A stretch of DNA of 64,000 nt from Theocolax elegans (GCA_026168455.1 CM047427.1:64174162-64238161); one strand, 5' to 3'; positions 1 to 10,925 are shown, counted from the stretch's first letter. Notes: generated by a model from the sequence alone, not told the origin. A program made the numbers and translations.

Positions 1-330
1 GGAAGAGCGAGTAGAGAATGTGCCGAGGGTGGCTGCAAAGCAGGAGCCGAAACAAAAACATATTGTCTGAATTTAATTGTGGAAAGGGGGAGCATTAGAT
101 ATTCATACGTTACAAGTTTCCAACGACGGGACTGACAACACTGTTATAAACGAGAGGGGAACTGGTGGGTATGTATATAGTGTGCGTACGCGCGACCTCG
201 TACGTATATGTACGCACATACATATGTACCAGCGCATCCTAGGGTGAACCGAAAGACCGAAAAAGACAGATTGAGAGGAAAGAAGTTTTCTTACACCTAA
301 CCTTGTGGTTTTAATCAAGAATAACTTATT
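1..330. other. CpG-rich island at the window edge, no gene seen
   Basis: GC-richer stretch with many CpG dinucleotides and alternating purine/pyrimidine runs (CGTACGCGCG, CATACATATG). It is cut by the left edge, so it could be the end of something larger. The one minus-strand open frame (103-318) is short, rich in Arg/Cys/Ser, and matches nothing I recognise. Confidence 0.4.
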
Positions 331-670
331 ACTGTTACTTAAATGCCATACTATTATTTAAGTAGCGTTTTCTTCTACAGATATCTGAATTGTTGCTTAT
401 ATACCGTTCGCATTTTGTCACTTTCGTTTATCTTCTTTTAATAAAAATTGTGAGATCAAATAAAAATAAATCTCTAGTTAAATTCTCAATAACTTTTTTC
501 ATGCATTAAAAAATTAAAGATGCACATTTTTTTCTATTTAACAGTGTTTGGTTCCCGTAAGTGAAACAGTTATTTTCTTGACTATTTGTTCGGAATAAAC
601 TTTAAAGCTTCAATTATTTACTGTAGAAATATTATTTCAGGACGCGAAATCGGTAAATACTTTTTATAAC
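331..670. other. AT-rich spacer, nothing seen
   Basis: Very AT-rich sequence with short A and T runs. No repeat structure, open frame or RNA-like fold stands out. Confidence 0.6.
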
Positions 671-918
671 AATTTCAATTTAATTTTATATTGAAGAAAA
701 CACTTTTTAGTCTTTGTTCACTATGGTTGGCGGAATTTCCCAGAACATGGCCTTTTAAAAAATTATAGGCGTTTCGTCCTCAATCTCCAGTTTGGAATCC
801 TCAGAGGACGAAACGCCTATAATTTTTTAAAAGGCCATACACTGGGAAATTTCACCAACCATAGTAGATGCAGAGTAAAATGTGTCTTCTTTATAAATAT
901 AAAATTAGATTGAGTTTC
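671..918. mobile_element. Foldback (hairpin) MITE-like element
   Basis: The two halves are reverse complements. The inner arms at 747-781 and 804-838 match over 35 bases with no mismatch seen by eye, around a 22-base loop (782-803). The next block (721-742 and 843-864, CTATGGTTGG / CCAACCATAG) matches with a few changes, and the outermost 50 bases on each side match more loosely, so similarity decays outward. There is no coding capacity. The layout fits a non-autonomous foldback or MITE insertion, but no clear target-site duplication is visible, so the outer boundary is approximate. A transcript through it would form a long stable hairpin. Confidence 0.75.
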
Positions 919-1394
919 GAGAGACCGTCAAACACCTTAGTAAACATACACGTCACCAACCGCTAGATTTATCTATTTTGAACTATTATTAAAAATAATT
1001 AGATGTTCATATCTCTTGAAATCGTATTTTTGTATATTTATTGATTGTAACTTAGATAAACGACATAATCGAATTTGACTCTAAAATTAAATATCTATGC
1101 ATAAAAGATAATTTTATAAACTTTAATTATTAAATAATATACTGAATCAAGATAATATTTGCCACAAATATAAATATATAATAACTCTTAATCCACTATA
1201 TGTATTTTTCATAAAGGATACATTTTTTATACTGTACACAAAAATATGTGGGCACTTATTAAAGTTAATACATTACTTTCTCTCAGTGTAAAACTGCAAC
1301 GTTTATTATCGTATAGTAAATTAGGATTTATAGAAAGCTTACATAATGCAGTTTGATTAAACGGTCGAATGAATAAAAGTGTGTTTTAATCGAA
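919..1394. other. AT-rich spacer, nothing seen
   Basis: AT-rich sequence with no open frame or repeat. A lone CTCAGTGTA near 1277-1285 resembles the right end of the CACTGA-type elements seen elsewhere in the window, but no partner left end was found. Confidence 0.5.
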
Positions 1395-1640
1395 TAGGCT
1401 CAATTGAGGAGGTCGCGCATAAAGGAAGCCAGCCAAGGTCGATACCGAACCCGGGTACGCGCAACCCGTCTCGCAGTTTAGAGTCGCTAGAGGTCTTCAT
1501 TTCCTTAAGTTCAATTTAGCTAAGTGCCCCCGGAGAATATATATTCGCGGCAGACACAAGACGCCTACTCGCCTATCGTCCGATCGACTTTACGCGCTCG
1601 TTTCCTTACGCCATTTCGACAATATCCCTTTCCTTTTCCT
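1395..1640. other. CpG-rich island, function unknown
   Basis: Abrupt rise in GC and CpG (ACCCGGGTACGCGCAACCCG, CGCTCGTTTCC) between AT-rich flanks. No open frame of note. It could be a regulatory element or an untranslated/non-coding exon; nothing here decides between them. Confidence 0.4.
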
Positions 1641-2874
1641 TACACGGAGAGAATTTTTTTATTAAAACTATCTAATTGTTTTTCGTAAATACTTTAATGC
1701 CAATATGGTCAGAATTCTATAATAGAATACGTAATGCTCGAAATCCTGTCGTCAGGAAAAAATTACTATGCGGTATCGTAAAAATGTTAATGTGATTCTC
1801 AATTTTATATATAAAATTCTGGATGGAAATTGTAAAACCAAGCGAACGTCGACATTTTACCCAGAACATTCAGGTAACTTTTATTCAACGTTTCACTCTT
1901 TGTATGGAATATAGTATCGATAAACTAATAATATTTTCTCTTTAATTTCTCTTATAGTCGGATAGATCGATACATTTCTTTCATTTAAATTTTAATTTAA
2001 TTTTGTGATTTTTATTTTATTATTAGTACAGTTCCATCCAGTATTGAAATAACGAATTCAGTAAACATGCTCTTAGTTCATACAAATGCTTTTACTACTG
2101 TCATAAAATTAAATTATTATTTTTAATGTTTTGAAGTTAAACAAATGAATCTTAATAAAAAATTAACTAGTCTACAACTTATAAATAGATTTAATTTGTG
2201 ATACAGTGGATTAAAAAATTTTCTTCAAAAATCCATACAACTGCTTCAATGCACGTGCACTAGATTGTAACAAAATTATTTCTCGATTAACGACACAGTA
2301 CGCATAAATAACATAACGCTATAGGACATTTCTGTATCACTCTAATCAAACATGCGCTATTCAAATAAGCTTCGACCCTTGCCGTACGCGTAACAACGTA
2401 GAATCCTTTTCTAAAAGATAAATCTTACTGGCGTTGATTTGTACTTTTGTTCTCTCTTTGTCCCAGTCTCTTTATATTATTATCGTTCACTCTATCTCTT
2501 TATAATATTTTTATCAATCGCAGTGCAAGAAATACATTACAACCTCTTGTAACTAGAAATTGTTGTTTATCATTACGCAATGTATTGATTTTAGGAGGAA
2601 ATCTGGTCGAACCCAAATTTGAAATGTATGAATAAATTGATAAATAAATTATAATATAAATACACATAATTAAAGAAATTATTAGTGATATATTTAAACT
2701 GTAACACACTTAATTAGAAATATTGCATAGTTAGAAATTGAAACAAGGTGAAATGATGTAATACCGTGCGAAAGGTACTCGAATAGTTTGTAATTAAAAT
2801 GTATATAAAGATGGTTTAAAAGGTAAAATAATAGAAAATAACACTTATTAGCTCAATAAATCCTTTCTTGTCTA
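1641..2874. other. AT-rich spacer, nothing seen
   Basis: Long AT-rich stretch. The short open frames at 2447-2635 (+) and 2500-2709 (-) overlap each other on opposite strands and look like chance frames. Confidence 0.6.
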
Positions 2875-3312
2875 TTCCATTTTGACCCAGCGCATTGTTT
2901 GGTCTCATTCAACCACGTCATTTTTATTCTAGGAACGAAGCGCAACTATAGACGGCGCATCCCCTTGACACGTAGGTAAAGAGGGCACGTGCTGTGGTTT
3001 AACTAAACGTCCATTCTAATCAAGCCGAGTACTTTGAGCTATTCTCATCTAGACTGAACTCGCACTGAAATAGTGAAAATCCTCAGCTTATAATATCGTG
3101 CTGAATATTAGACGCTCTTAAATTTACCTGCGACGTGCAGAAAATCTAATCTATTGCAAATCCTCGAGACGCCTAAATTTAAAGAAAAACGGTGCCCTAA
3201 TTGTATTGAAAAATTAATTATTCTAGTATTATTAAAAAAGGTCATAAAATAGATACGATTACTATTTGCACAATTATGAGAGCACATAAGAAAAAAAATG
3301 TTTATGTATATT
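2875..3312. other. Weak GC-richer patch then AT-rich DNA
   Basis: 2880-3060 is modestly GC-richer with several CpGs; the rest is AT-rich. No gene or repeat seen. Confidence 0.4.
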
Positions 3313-3546
3313 CACTGAAAAAATTTTTAGTAAAAATTACTATTTTAATGATAAACGGAGGACAGATTTGTACAATGATTAAAAAAATTGCTGATAATTA
3401 TGGTAAAAACTGCCATTATTAAGAGTAATTTTTCATCAATAGTGGCAATTTTTACCATTATTAATAGCAATTTTTTCAATTCCGTAAGTCTGGCCTACTT
3501 TTACCATTAAAATAGTAATATATCTAGCAAATTTTTCTTAGAGAAT
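3313..3546. mobile_element. Foldback MITE-like element, CACTGA-type end
   Basis: The left half starts CACTGAAAAAATTTTTAG. The right half, read in reverse complement, starts with a related CTCTAAGAAAAATTT and continues with the same order of blocks: ATTACTATTTTAAT, then a GAGGACAG/AGGCCAGAC block, then AAAAAAATTGCT, then ATGGTAAAAA. The halves meet near 3420-3440. It has no coding capacity. The start resembles the elements at 6792-7042 and 38558-39778. The flanking duplication is unclear. Confidence 0.65.
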
Positions 3547-3764
3547 TTAAATAGTCATATACACAAAATGATATATATAGTATAATTTATAACACGTAAA
3601 AATATTTTTGAGAATGTACAATATACTAAAAATTTATAATTTATAAATTTACAAAGTAATTTGATGAAATTTTTATAAAAGCTTTGAATGTGGTACTTTT
3701 TATGCATGATCGTTGCACGAGAGTGCCTTATATTTTACCACCGCAAAAAATGTAACACCATAAA
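3547..3764. other. AT-rich spacer, nothing seen
   Basis: AT-rich DNA between two repeat elements. The open frame at 3688-4002 runs into the neighbouring transposon and is not a gene. Confidence 0.6.
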
Positions 3765-3780
3765 TACCCGTGTAAAAAAA

Positions 3781-3975
3781 AAGTCTGGGGAACGTCTGGG
3801 AAAAATCTGGTTTATAAAGTCTTGGCAAAATCTAGCTGATGAGACTATCCCATACTTTTTGCCAGACTTAATATATTTTATTTTAAAAGTTTGGGAGAAT
3901 TCAACCAGACTTTCTCCTGCACATTTTGCCAGACATTATAATAATTTGTGGAAGTCTGGGATAAAGCAGCCAGAC
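3781..3975. repeat. Subterminal array of AGTCTGG / CCAGACT heptamers (left arm)
   Basis: About ten exact or near copies of the heptamer lie in both orientations within 200 bases. CTGG-oriented copies are near 3782, 3794, 3806, 3887 and 3953; CCAGAC copies start at 3862, 3905, 3929 and 3970. The right arm (about 6350-6485) carries a matching mirrored set. In hAT, Mutator-like and similar DNA transposons, clustered subterminal repeats are transposase-binding sites; that role here is inferred from layout only. Confidence 0.6.
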
Positions 3976-4035
3976 TATATCTTGTACTTAATACGATACT
4001 AGACTTTGTAATTTTTTCAAAAGTAAAAGTATATA

Positions 4036-5430
4036 TGGGGCATTCCATGTCAAGTCAGCAGATCAAAATTTCAAAGTTGCTGAAATTTTGGGAAATGGCT
4101 CCTTTTCCTACCTGGAATATGTAAAAAAATTTTTAGATGTTTAACTTAAATATAATAAGAGTTATTAATAATCAAAATACAAATTTTGATATTTTTCATT
4201 TACATATCCAATTTTAATGATCTTACAACTCAGAATATATTAATCCTACAAGAAAATGAGTAACATACTTTTTAATTGGAAATTACTTGCAAATGTTAAT
4301 AAAATGTCAATAACAATTATTAATTAAATCCTAATAACGTATTACTGGACTAAAACGCATAAAAAATCACTTTTTCTTATGTTTAACGTTGTTTGACATG
4401 AAAGAAATCCCTCAAAAAAATCACAGATACTAGTAATTATATGTACTTTGTGTGTGCCGAGTCCTATAGTGGCAAAATCAACTGGATAAGAAAAATAGAT
4501 TATTGAAGTTTAATTAGTAAATTTATTAAAATTGAAACCTGGCAATACTAGCGTATCATGGTGCTTTCTATACAATCTACTGTATTTCAAATATTTTTAA
4601 GCCCACAATTGTAATAAATAATATCAAAAAAATGCTTTCAAGGTAATCTATAATGTTTATTGCACCTACTTGTTGTATTATTAGAGTGCGAGTACATGCA
4701 AATAGAAAAATTAATTATTATTATTAGACTATGTTCCATATTGATAGAAATAATAGTTTTTATATTAAAATTCCTAATTAAACAAGTTACTACTATTTCA
4801 GTAAGGTAGATAAATATATAAAATTATGTAAAAAATTATTATAAATTATTATAAATTATTGTAAAAACATTTTGGTATAGTATTATTCAACTGCGAATAC
4901 ATGCAAGTACGCTAGTATTGCCAGGTTTCAATTTTAATAAATTTACTAATTAAACTTCAATAATTTATTTTTCTTATCCAGTTGATTTTGTCACTATGAG
5001 ACGCGGCACACACAAAGTACATATAATTACTAGTATCTGTGATTTTTTTGAGTGATTTCTTTCATGTCAAACAACGTTAAAAATAAGAAAATGTAATTTT
5101 ATATGCGTTTTAGTCCAGTAATACGTTATTAGGATTTAATTAATAATTGTTATTGACATTTTGTTAAAATTTTCAAGTAATTTCCAATTAAAAAGTATCT
5201 TACTCATTTTCTTGTAGGATTAATATATTCTGAGTTATAAGATCATTAAAATTGGATATGTAAATGAACAATATCAAAATTTGTCTTTTTTGATTATTAA
5301 TAACTCTTATTATATTTAAGTTAAACATCTAAAAATTTTGTTACATATTCCAGGTAGGAAAAGGTTGCCTCTTCTCAAAATTTCAGCAACTTTGAAATTT
5401 TGAACTGCTGACTTGACATGGAATGCTCCA
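4036..5430. mobile_element. Long-inverted-repeat transposon, termini TGGGGCATTCC, nested insertion
   Basis: Inverted arms 4036-4555 and 4908-5430 (about 520 bases each, roughly 95% alike by eye) surround a 350-base AT-rich spacer. The terminus TGGGGCATTCCATGTCAAGT is mirrored at the right end as ACTTGACATGGAATGCTCCA. It is flanked by TATA on both sides. The undisturbed counterpart site in the host element (6289-6300) has one TATA fewer, which supports a 4-base TATA target duplication if the ends are set at TGGGG/CTCCA. Moving the ends outward by one base (ATGGGG) would shorten it to AT. No coding frame. It shares its first ~45 bases, with changes, with the element at 27739-28730, so the two are one family. 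Confidence 0.85.
4831..4861. repeat. Short tandem repeat (ATAAATTATT)x3
   Basis: Three near-exact copies of a 10-base AT unit in the spacer of the nested element. Confidence 0.6.
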
Positions 5431-5584
5431 TATAAATATATAATATATAATAGTACAATATATAAATATATAAAATACTCACATAAATGCACCCATAAAA
5501 TCACGATATCAACACATAAATATCTTCAAAACGTAGTGCAGTCTATACGGAAAAAATGTCGACGAAACCTGAAATGAGAAAAAT

Positions 5585-6144
5585 AAAAAAAACAACAAAG
5601 TATCGTTTTTTTTTTTCCTTTGGACGGTTGATGGTAAATTAAATTTCATTTTTGACAATTTTTGAAATATTTATATTAAATACTAATTTAAAATTGGAAA
5701 AATTGGTTAAGAGAAACATTATATAAAAACTTTTACTTCATTATATTGATATACATTTAAAAATAAGAACTTATCTAATGTGTTCCATGTTGGAGTGTTG
5801 AGGACGGCCCGTTTTGACTCCGACGTCGTCTTTCAGTTTTTACACACTGCAGGCACAATGACGCACCTCGTTACATCTTCGTCGCACTGCATCTTTCAAA
5901 TATAAAATTTATATTGTATCTAATTAATATAAAAAATACATTCTCGACATGTTTTGAGCTATCGAACTCAAAAAACCACCGGACACTTAACTATCACGTA
6001 AGAAAAAAGCCACCAATGCTTTCCGTGTATCTCGCAACGACAAACTGATGAAATGGTTAGGTTACAATTATAAAAACACAATCATCAAGTTGAAGTTGGT
6101 TTTCATATCGTTTTGTACCCTAAACGATGCTTTGTGATTTTCTT
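5585..6144. other. Unpaired spacer of the CCCGTGT element, possibly captured DNA
   Basis: The loop between the host element's arms is not self-complementary. It differs in character from the arms: around 5790-5900 and 5980-6060 it is GC-richer, with CGACGTCGTC and CTGCAGGCACAATGACG. No open frame is long enough to suggest a captured exon. It may be the residue of the parent transposon or host DNA picked up by the element. Confidence 0.45.
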
Positions 6145-6498
6145 AGTTTTCTCGTTTCAGGTTTCGTCGAAATTTTTTCGTATAGACTGCACTACGTTTT
6201 GAGGATATCTGTGTGTTGATATCGTGATTTTATGGGTGCATTTATGTGAGTATTTTGTATATTTTTATATTGTACTATTATATATTATATATTTATATAT
6301 TTTTACTTTTGAAAAAATTACAAAGTCTAGCATGGTATTAACTACGGGAGACAGTCTGGCTGATTTCTCCCAGACTTTTAAAAGAAAATATATTAAGTCT
6401 GGCAAAAAGTATGGGATAGTCTCACCAGTTAGACTTTGCCAAGACTCTATAAGCCAGACTTTTCTCAGACGTTCCCCAGACTTTTTTTTACACGGGTA

Positions 6499-6791
6499 AT
6501 TGTTTATTTATACATAAAAACCTTTTTCGTTCAGAAAATAAGTCATTTTAAACGTTTTTGAAAAAGTGTGTATATGTGTATATATATATGAAGTCAAATT
6601 TTTATGATATCTTCTACGTAAATAGAGAAGTAAACGTTCCTATATTGGTCCAAATGGGTTGAATAGGTCTTGAACGGTAGCACTTCTTAAAATGGCGCTA
6701 AAAAATATAGAATATGTTTAAATGTAAAATATATGATAATTTTTGTATTGTAACTTTTTATGTATAACTAAATACTGGCAAGTTAAACGTA
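6499..6791. other. AT-rich spacer, nothing seen
   Basis: AT-rich, with a short (TA)n run near 6575-6590. No gene. Confidence 0.55.
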
Positions 6792-7042
6792 CACTGAAAA
6801 ATTCTTCGGGCACCCGATGTCCAACTACATTATTCGTGCATTCGTACGATGTTTAGGACGGCTGCTGCCCTGAAATGGTATGAGAACCATTCAAAAGTTG
6901 CGCTGTAGTCACAAAACAAAACACTTTTTCGTCATTTAGGATAGCAGAGCTCCCAAAACATAGGAGAGCTGCTGTACTAAAGGTAATGTACTGTATTTGT
7001 CCTTCACGTAAGTACAGAAGATGCCATAAGATTTTCTCAGTG
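6792..7042. mobile_element. Short CACTGA-ended inverted-repeat element, TA-flanked
   Basis: Begins CACTGAAAAATTCTT and ends AAGATTTTCTCAGTG, with TA on each side (6790-6791 and 7043-7044). The terminal match is about 15 bases with one or two changes. The interior is more GC-rich and not strongly palindromic. Length 251 bases, no coding capacity. This fits a MITE with a TA target site. The overlapping frames at 6853-7056 (-) and 6986-7201 (+) are not genes. Confidence 0.6.
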
Positions 7043-7245
7043 TATAAAAGTGTCAAAGTAATGCAAAAATCGTTTCTTCTACTTTATAAAGACAAATATA
7101 AATTGTACTGTAAAAGTTTAAATGTAAAAATCTTGATCTTAATAAGACAAAACTTTTTTGTGTACAACACTTTCTGCTTAGATGAATATTTTAAAATTTA
7201 AGTACAAAAAGCAGTTGAAATAGCCTAAAATGTACATTAAAAATA
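7043..7245. other. AT-rich spacer, nothing seen
   Basis: AT-rich sequence between two small elements; no gene. Confidence 0.5.
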
Positions 7246-7350
7246 CTCTAGTAGAAATATGGCGATTTTAAATGGTTTGAGGTTAGAAATAGCCATGTTT
7301 TAGGTCATAACTACTCTCTACTTTAAAAATCGTTTTCATATCTACTAAGG
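7246..7350. mobile_element. Degraded CCCTAGT-type MITE
   Basis: The inner sequence (AGTAGAAATATGGCGATTTT, then AATGGTTTGA, then AGCCATGTTTTAGGTCATAA) matches the better copy at 39060-39195. The right end, read in reverse complement, begins CCTTAGTAGA and contains AACGATTTTTAAAG, giving an imperfect terminal inverted repeat. TA precedes the left end; the right flank no longer shows TA. It lacks about 30 internal bases present in the 39 kb copy. Old copy of a small family. Confidence 0.65.
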
Positions 7351-7950
7351 AAGCTTTTTAGAAATTAACTAAATAAATATTGATTTTACGTAGAAATTTT
7401 AAATGTAAGAAATGTCCATCACAATAAAAGAAAACTTTTTTCTATTAAACATTTCTTACTCACATTGATATTTTTCCTGATAAGTGAAAAATGGTCAAAA
7501 ATTAGCGTAAAATGTATAAAAACAAGTCGGTTTTAGACCTTATCTAAATAAATATCTTTTGTTTACCTTTGAATTATTTTTGAAAATATATGTATGCTTG
7601 TATGTATGTACTATACTTATATATGTAAACAAGTCAATCGAATAATTCAGTCAATTTTTTACCCATTTGGCTAAAATTTATTTAGTCATTTATTTTTTAA
7701 AACACTTAACGATCGTGCCTGGAATGTAAAATAAATAAATAATAAAAATAATAATAATAGTAATAAGTAATGTAATAAAGCGTATAGCTTTTTTTGGGCC
7801 CTCTAATTTATTAAATATGTTTATAATTTTGTTATATAATCTTTAACAGTAAAATAAAATGTTATGTTTTTATTGCAAAAAGTTAAAACAAAAATGTAAA
7901 TTTGTAAAGCGCACATTACATACTCGGAAAATATAATAAATTGCATATAA
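7351..7950. other. AT-rich spacer, nothing seen
   Basis: AT-rich DNA, including an (AAT)-rich patch at 7728-7770. No element ends or open frames of note. Confidence 0.55.
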
Positions 7951-8720
7951 TTGTAAGTAACATAAATAACTTAGTAAATGATGCTAGGAAAAAGCAGCCC
8001 GCTAATTTTCCAGCAACACAATCGTAAAATATCGAGAGCACAATGTGTCTAAACGATCCACGCACGAGTGCATCTATTCCATAGACGTTTAGAATTGACA
8101 CGTTAAACACTCGGCTGGTATAACAGAGCATCTATAATACATATAAGTATATGTGTGCCGGTCTAATAAAATCTCGCGCGTGTGATTTATGTTAGTTGGG
8201 CACAATTTGTAAAGTTCTTGGACACATAGAAAATCAAAATCCAAGAGAAAGAGGCAAACTATGAGAATGAGAATCGTAGGACTCGAAACGTATATAATAA
8301 GGCGCGTAATCCACGAATGCGCCAAATCGTGCGTGTATACCTCGGTATAAAGAAAAAAGGCGTCGTCGGTTCCCTTTTTTCTCTTGTGTCTGCTCTCTTG
8401 GAGAAATCAAGGGACTCGCTTGGAAAAACTGAAAGGACCAAAGAAAAGTGACAAGACGCACGGTAGCCGTTTCTCGTGTCAGTTGACAATACCCCTAAGC
8501 CGGTCGCGCCGCAAAAAGGAACTGCCGAATATCTTCTGCTTCTTCTTTTTTTTTTCTATCGTCTTTAATATGGGCTAAGCACATACTCCCCCTCTGTATC
8601 TCTCTTTTTTTCATGGCTTATACGGGAGCATCTTTAATACCAGTATGTGTGCTTCGGTGAATGGGATTTATTAACTGCGCGATTAATTTAATTTAATACG
8701 ACACGCACAAGTGACGCAAC
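7951..8720. other. CpG-rich island, no gene recognised
   Basis: GC and CpG content rise, with runs such as TAAGGCGCGTAATCCACG and CGGTCGCGCCGCAAAAAGG. Several short open frames (8089-8325, 8234-8461, 8259-8489 on minus; 8384-8578 on plus) overlap in different frames and are Arg/Ser/Leu/Phe-rich, as expected by chance from purine/pyrimidine-biased DNA. Regulatory or transcribed non-coding DNA is possible. Confidence 0.4.
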
Positions 8721-9290
8721 CTGTTTGCTCAATCTTTTTTATTTTTCTGTTAATTGTATTTGGAATACTTTGCTATTATAGTTTATTTTTTAGGTGATGT
8801 TGTATAGGTATATCTATATACTTCTATTATTGTATACGTTTACATACACGTTTATAAAATATACATATATTTAAGCTTATACCATATATGTTTGATTTAT
8901 ATTTATTTTTTTGTAACATAGAAAATAACCTTATGTATAATTGGAAAATGTAACTGATTTTTTTTACGTTTTTCTTTCCGAATTTGTAAGGGATTGTTAT
9001 ATCCGCATACGTATATTTAGTTCATTGTATCTTATAAAATGTAAGCGACTATATAATAATATTAAATATATAATGTTTAAAATCAAAGAAAGAATAAAAA
9101 AACAATTGGAAATAATTATTTTAAAGTGATTTATTTTAAAACGAGTTAATAATGGATAAGTAATATGAGCTTGGTGGTTAAACTGTGGAAGCTGGTTTAT
9201 TATATCATTGACTATAGAGTATACAGTGGTAATACTCTTCAGTAAGGGATTACGGTTATTCTTATTGAAAATAAATAAAGAGACGAGCGA
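8721..9290. other. AT-rich spacer, nothing seen
   Basis: AT-rich. The frame at 8997-9491 (-) spans this spacer and the next island and is low-complexity (Leu/Ile/Ser/Asn), so I do not call it a gene. Confidence 0.5.
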
Positions 9291-9830
9291 AACTGATGAA
9301 ACCAGCTTAAACCGAAAAAGGAGAATATCGATATTTGAGTAAAATCTCATTGCAAGTAGAGGTAACACAATGACGAGAAAACAAGAAAGTTTTTCCTGAA
9401 AAGAGGAAGGAAAGAGAAAGGGAGAGAGGAAGGTAGGGAGGGAGGGAGTCAGAGATCCAAGCTGCGTAGATAGACAAAAAGCTTCGCGCAAAACCGAATC
9501 CCAATGCGATTACGCATGCTGCGCGAATCGTCAAAGGGAGAGAAAGAGGGATGGAAAACGCGTAATCTACGTGAAAAGCGACCCGGAGGTCCGGGAGAAG
9601 GAAAATCCAGTCGGGCCGACGTTTCGCAACAGCGGAGCCGCAGAATGAGTATTATACGCGCGCGATTCAAAGAGCGTCGCTATACACAGGAGAGTACGCC
9701 CGCAGAATAGAAATTTGAAATTTATTTGAGAGATTCCCCCTTTCGGGTGTTCGAGAATGCGCGGCGCAACCGGTCCTTACCTCGTCTACTTCGAGTACAT
9801 TATATTATATTATGGTATATATGCATATAC
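9291..9830. other. Purine-rich CpG island, no gene recognised
   Basis: The plus strand is strongly purine-biased (GAAAGGGAGAGAGGAAGGTAGGGAGGGAG at about 9410-9450, shortened reading: GGGAGAGAGGAAGG). A CpG-dense block follows at 9480-9690. Opposite-strand open frames overlap throughout, so none is convincing. Confidence 0.4.
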
Positions 9831-10230
9831 ATATAGTGTATAGATTAACTAACCACTCGGGAGGAAAAATCCTGGGAAACTGACTCTAAAGACGAGAAAA
9901 TTAAATAAAGGACAATGTACTTTGCTAGCTAAAAGCGAATTGGAAGTATAACATAACGAGATGTACATTTGCATTATACCGCTAATGTCGGTGGTAAAAC
10001 AAGTTCAAAAGTAAGACTAATTTTATTTTAAACTGCAGATTTTAATGAGATAATTAGAAATATATCTCTATATAAGATAAGCAATGGACAATTATAATTA
10101 GCGTACGTCGTACATAAGTAATGAAAAAATCCTATCCTTAAGTTATTTAAACTTATTTATATACTAACTTGTAGATACAATTAAACTTTGATTTTTACGA
10201 TTTTCCCTTTACGTGGACAAATAACAACCG
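9831..10230. other. AT-rich spacer, nothing seen
   Basis: AT-rich; no structure noted. Confidence 0.55.
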
Positions 10231-10925
10231 GTGAATGTGCTAAAAGTTGAATGAATTTCAGCAAATTCCATGGTGTATTCTGCAATGCAGGTGCTGCAGT
10301 TGTACGGTTAATCAACGGGAAAGTTCCATTGGCAAGACCGGCAGCAGCCATTCCACGTGGGAAAAAAATCTCAAATTACATCCAAGACGGCATTGAAAAA
10401 TCTTGACTTATAGCTCGTAGCAAGTTGAGCAAAGGAAGGAAACACGATAAACCATGCGTAACAATAAGAAGCGCGTCACTTTTGTATAGAAGCCCGCTTG
10501 GTAACGCGTGGCATTGACGCTCTGGTCTTCTGAAAAACGCGCAATTCCATCCAAGTTTCGGCTTCCCATTTTACTCGCGCACCTCCTATTCTCCCACCCT
10601 CTTACCGTGAGAGGTAAAGGAAAAACGAAGAAAAAGAAATGAAAAGAGGGTATTTAGTAGCAAGAGGAAGCTTTGACTAACACCTGTTTTTCTGCTACAC
10701 ATGCAGCCTAGGTATATATACCTATATGACGCCTGTATCCCTTGTACTACCGTGTTACCTGCTATAGTAGCTGTGTCTCCCCCGCTCGGGCTCCTTCCTT
10801 TTTTTTCTTCGCTAGATTATTTTACAGCCTGGTTCTGCGACCATAGCCGAGTCTTGCATTTTATTGACGCAGACCGAGTGCCGAGATTGAAAGGATCGAC
10901 GAGTATATATGAATGGAGTTGAAAA
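10231..10925. other. GC-richer island, no gene recognised
   Basis: Unlike most islands, 10255-10380 is complex rather than low-complexity (GCAGGTGCTGCAGTTGTACG, GACCGGCAGCAGCCATTCC). 10560-10640 is pyrimidine- then purine-rich. The frame 10701-10922 (+) is short and not recognised. This is a reasonable place to look for conserved non-coding DNA. Confidence 0.4.

Larger units (their letters stand above)
3767..6496. mobile_element. Non-autonomous foldback transposon with CCCGTGT ends, interrupted by a second element
   Basis: Starts CCCGTGTAAAA and ends TTTTACACGGG, flanked on both sides by TA (3765-3766 and 6497-6498), which fits a TA target duplication of the Tc1/mariner kind. The arms are long. 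The left arm is 3767-4035 plus 5435-5583, split by the element at 4036-5430; the right arm is 6145-6496. With the insert removed, the left arm aligns to the reverse complement of the right arm with only scattered mismatches, apart from about 65 extra bases in the left arm near 3918-3984. Subterminal DNA is full of AGTCTGG/CCAGACT heptamers. There is no transposase frame, so it would depend on a relative for movement. The mirrored open frames at 5316-5504 (-) and 6224-6499 (+), which share the peptide start MILWVHLCEYF, are simply the two arms. Confidence 0.85.

Noticed and set aside
6050..6066. GGTTAGGTTAC and similar TTAGG-like words (also about 36465-36490 and 56765)
   Set aside because: Insect telomeres are TTAGG arrays, but these are one or two units only.
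5316..6499. Two open frames starting with the same peptide, looking like a repeated gene
   Set aside because: They are the opposite arms of one foldback transposon, so the shared peptide follows from the inverted repeat.
10240..10300. A mini-exon look: polypyrimidine-poor AG before CAAATTCC and GTGCTG after ATGCAG
   Set aside because: Acceptor and donor contexts are weak and there are no neighbouring exons; such words are common by chance.
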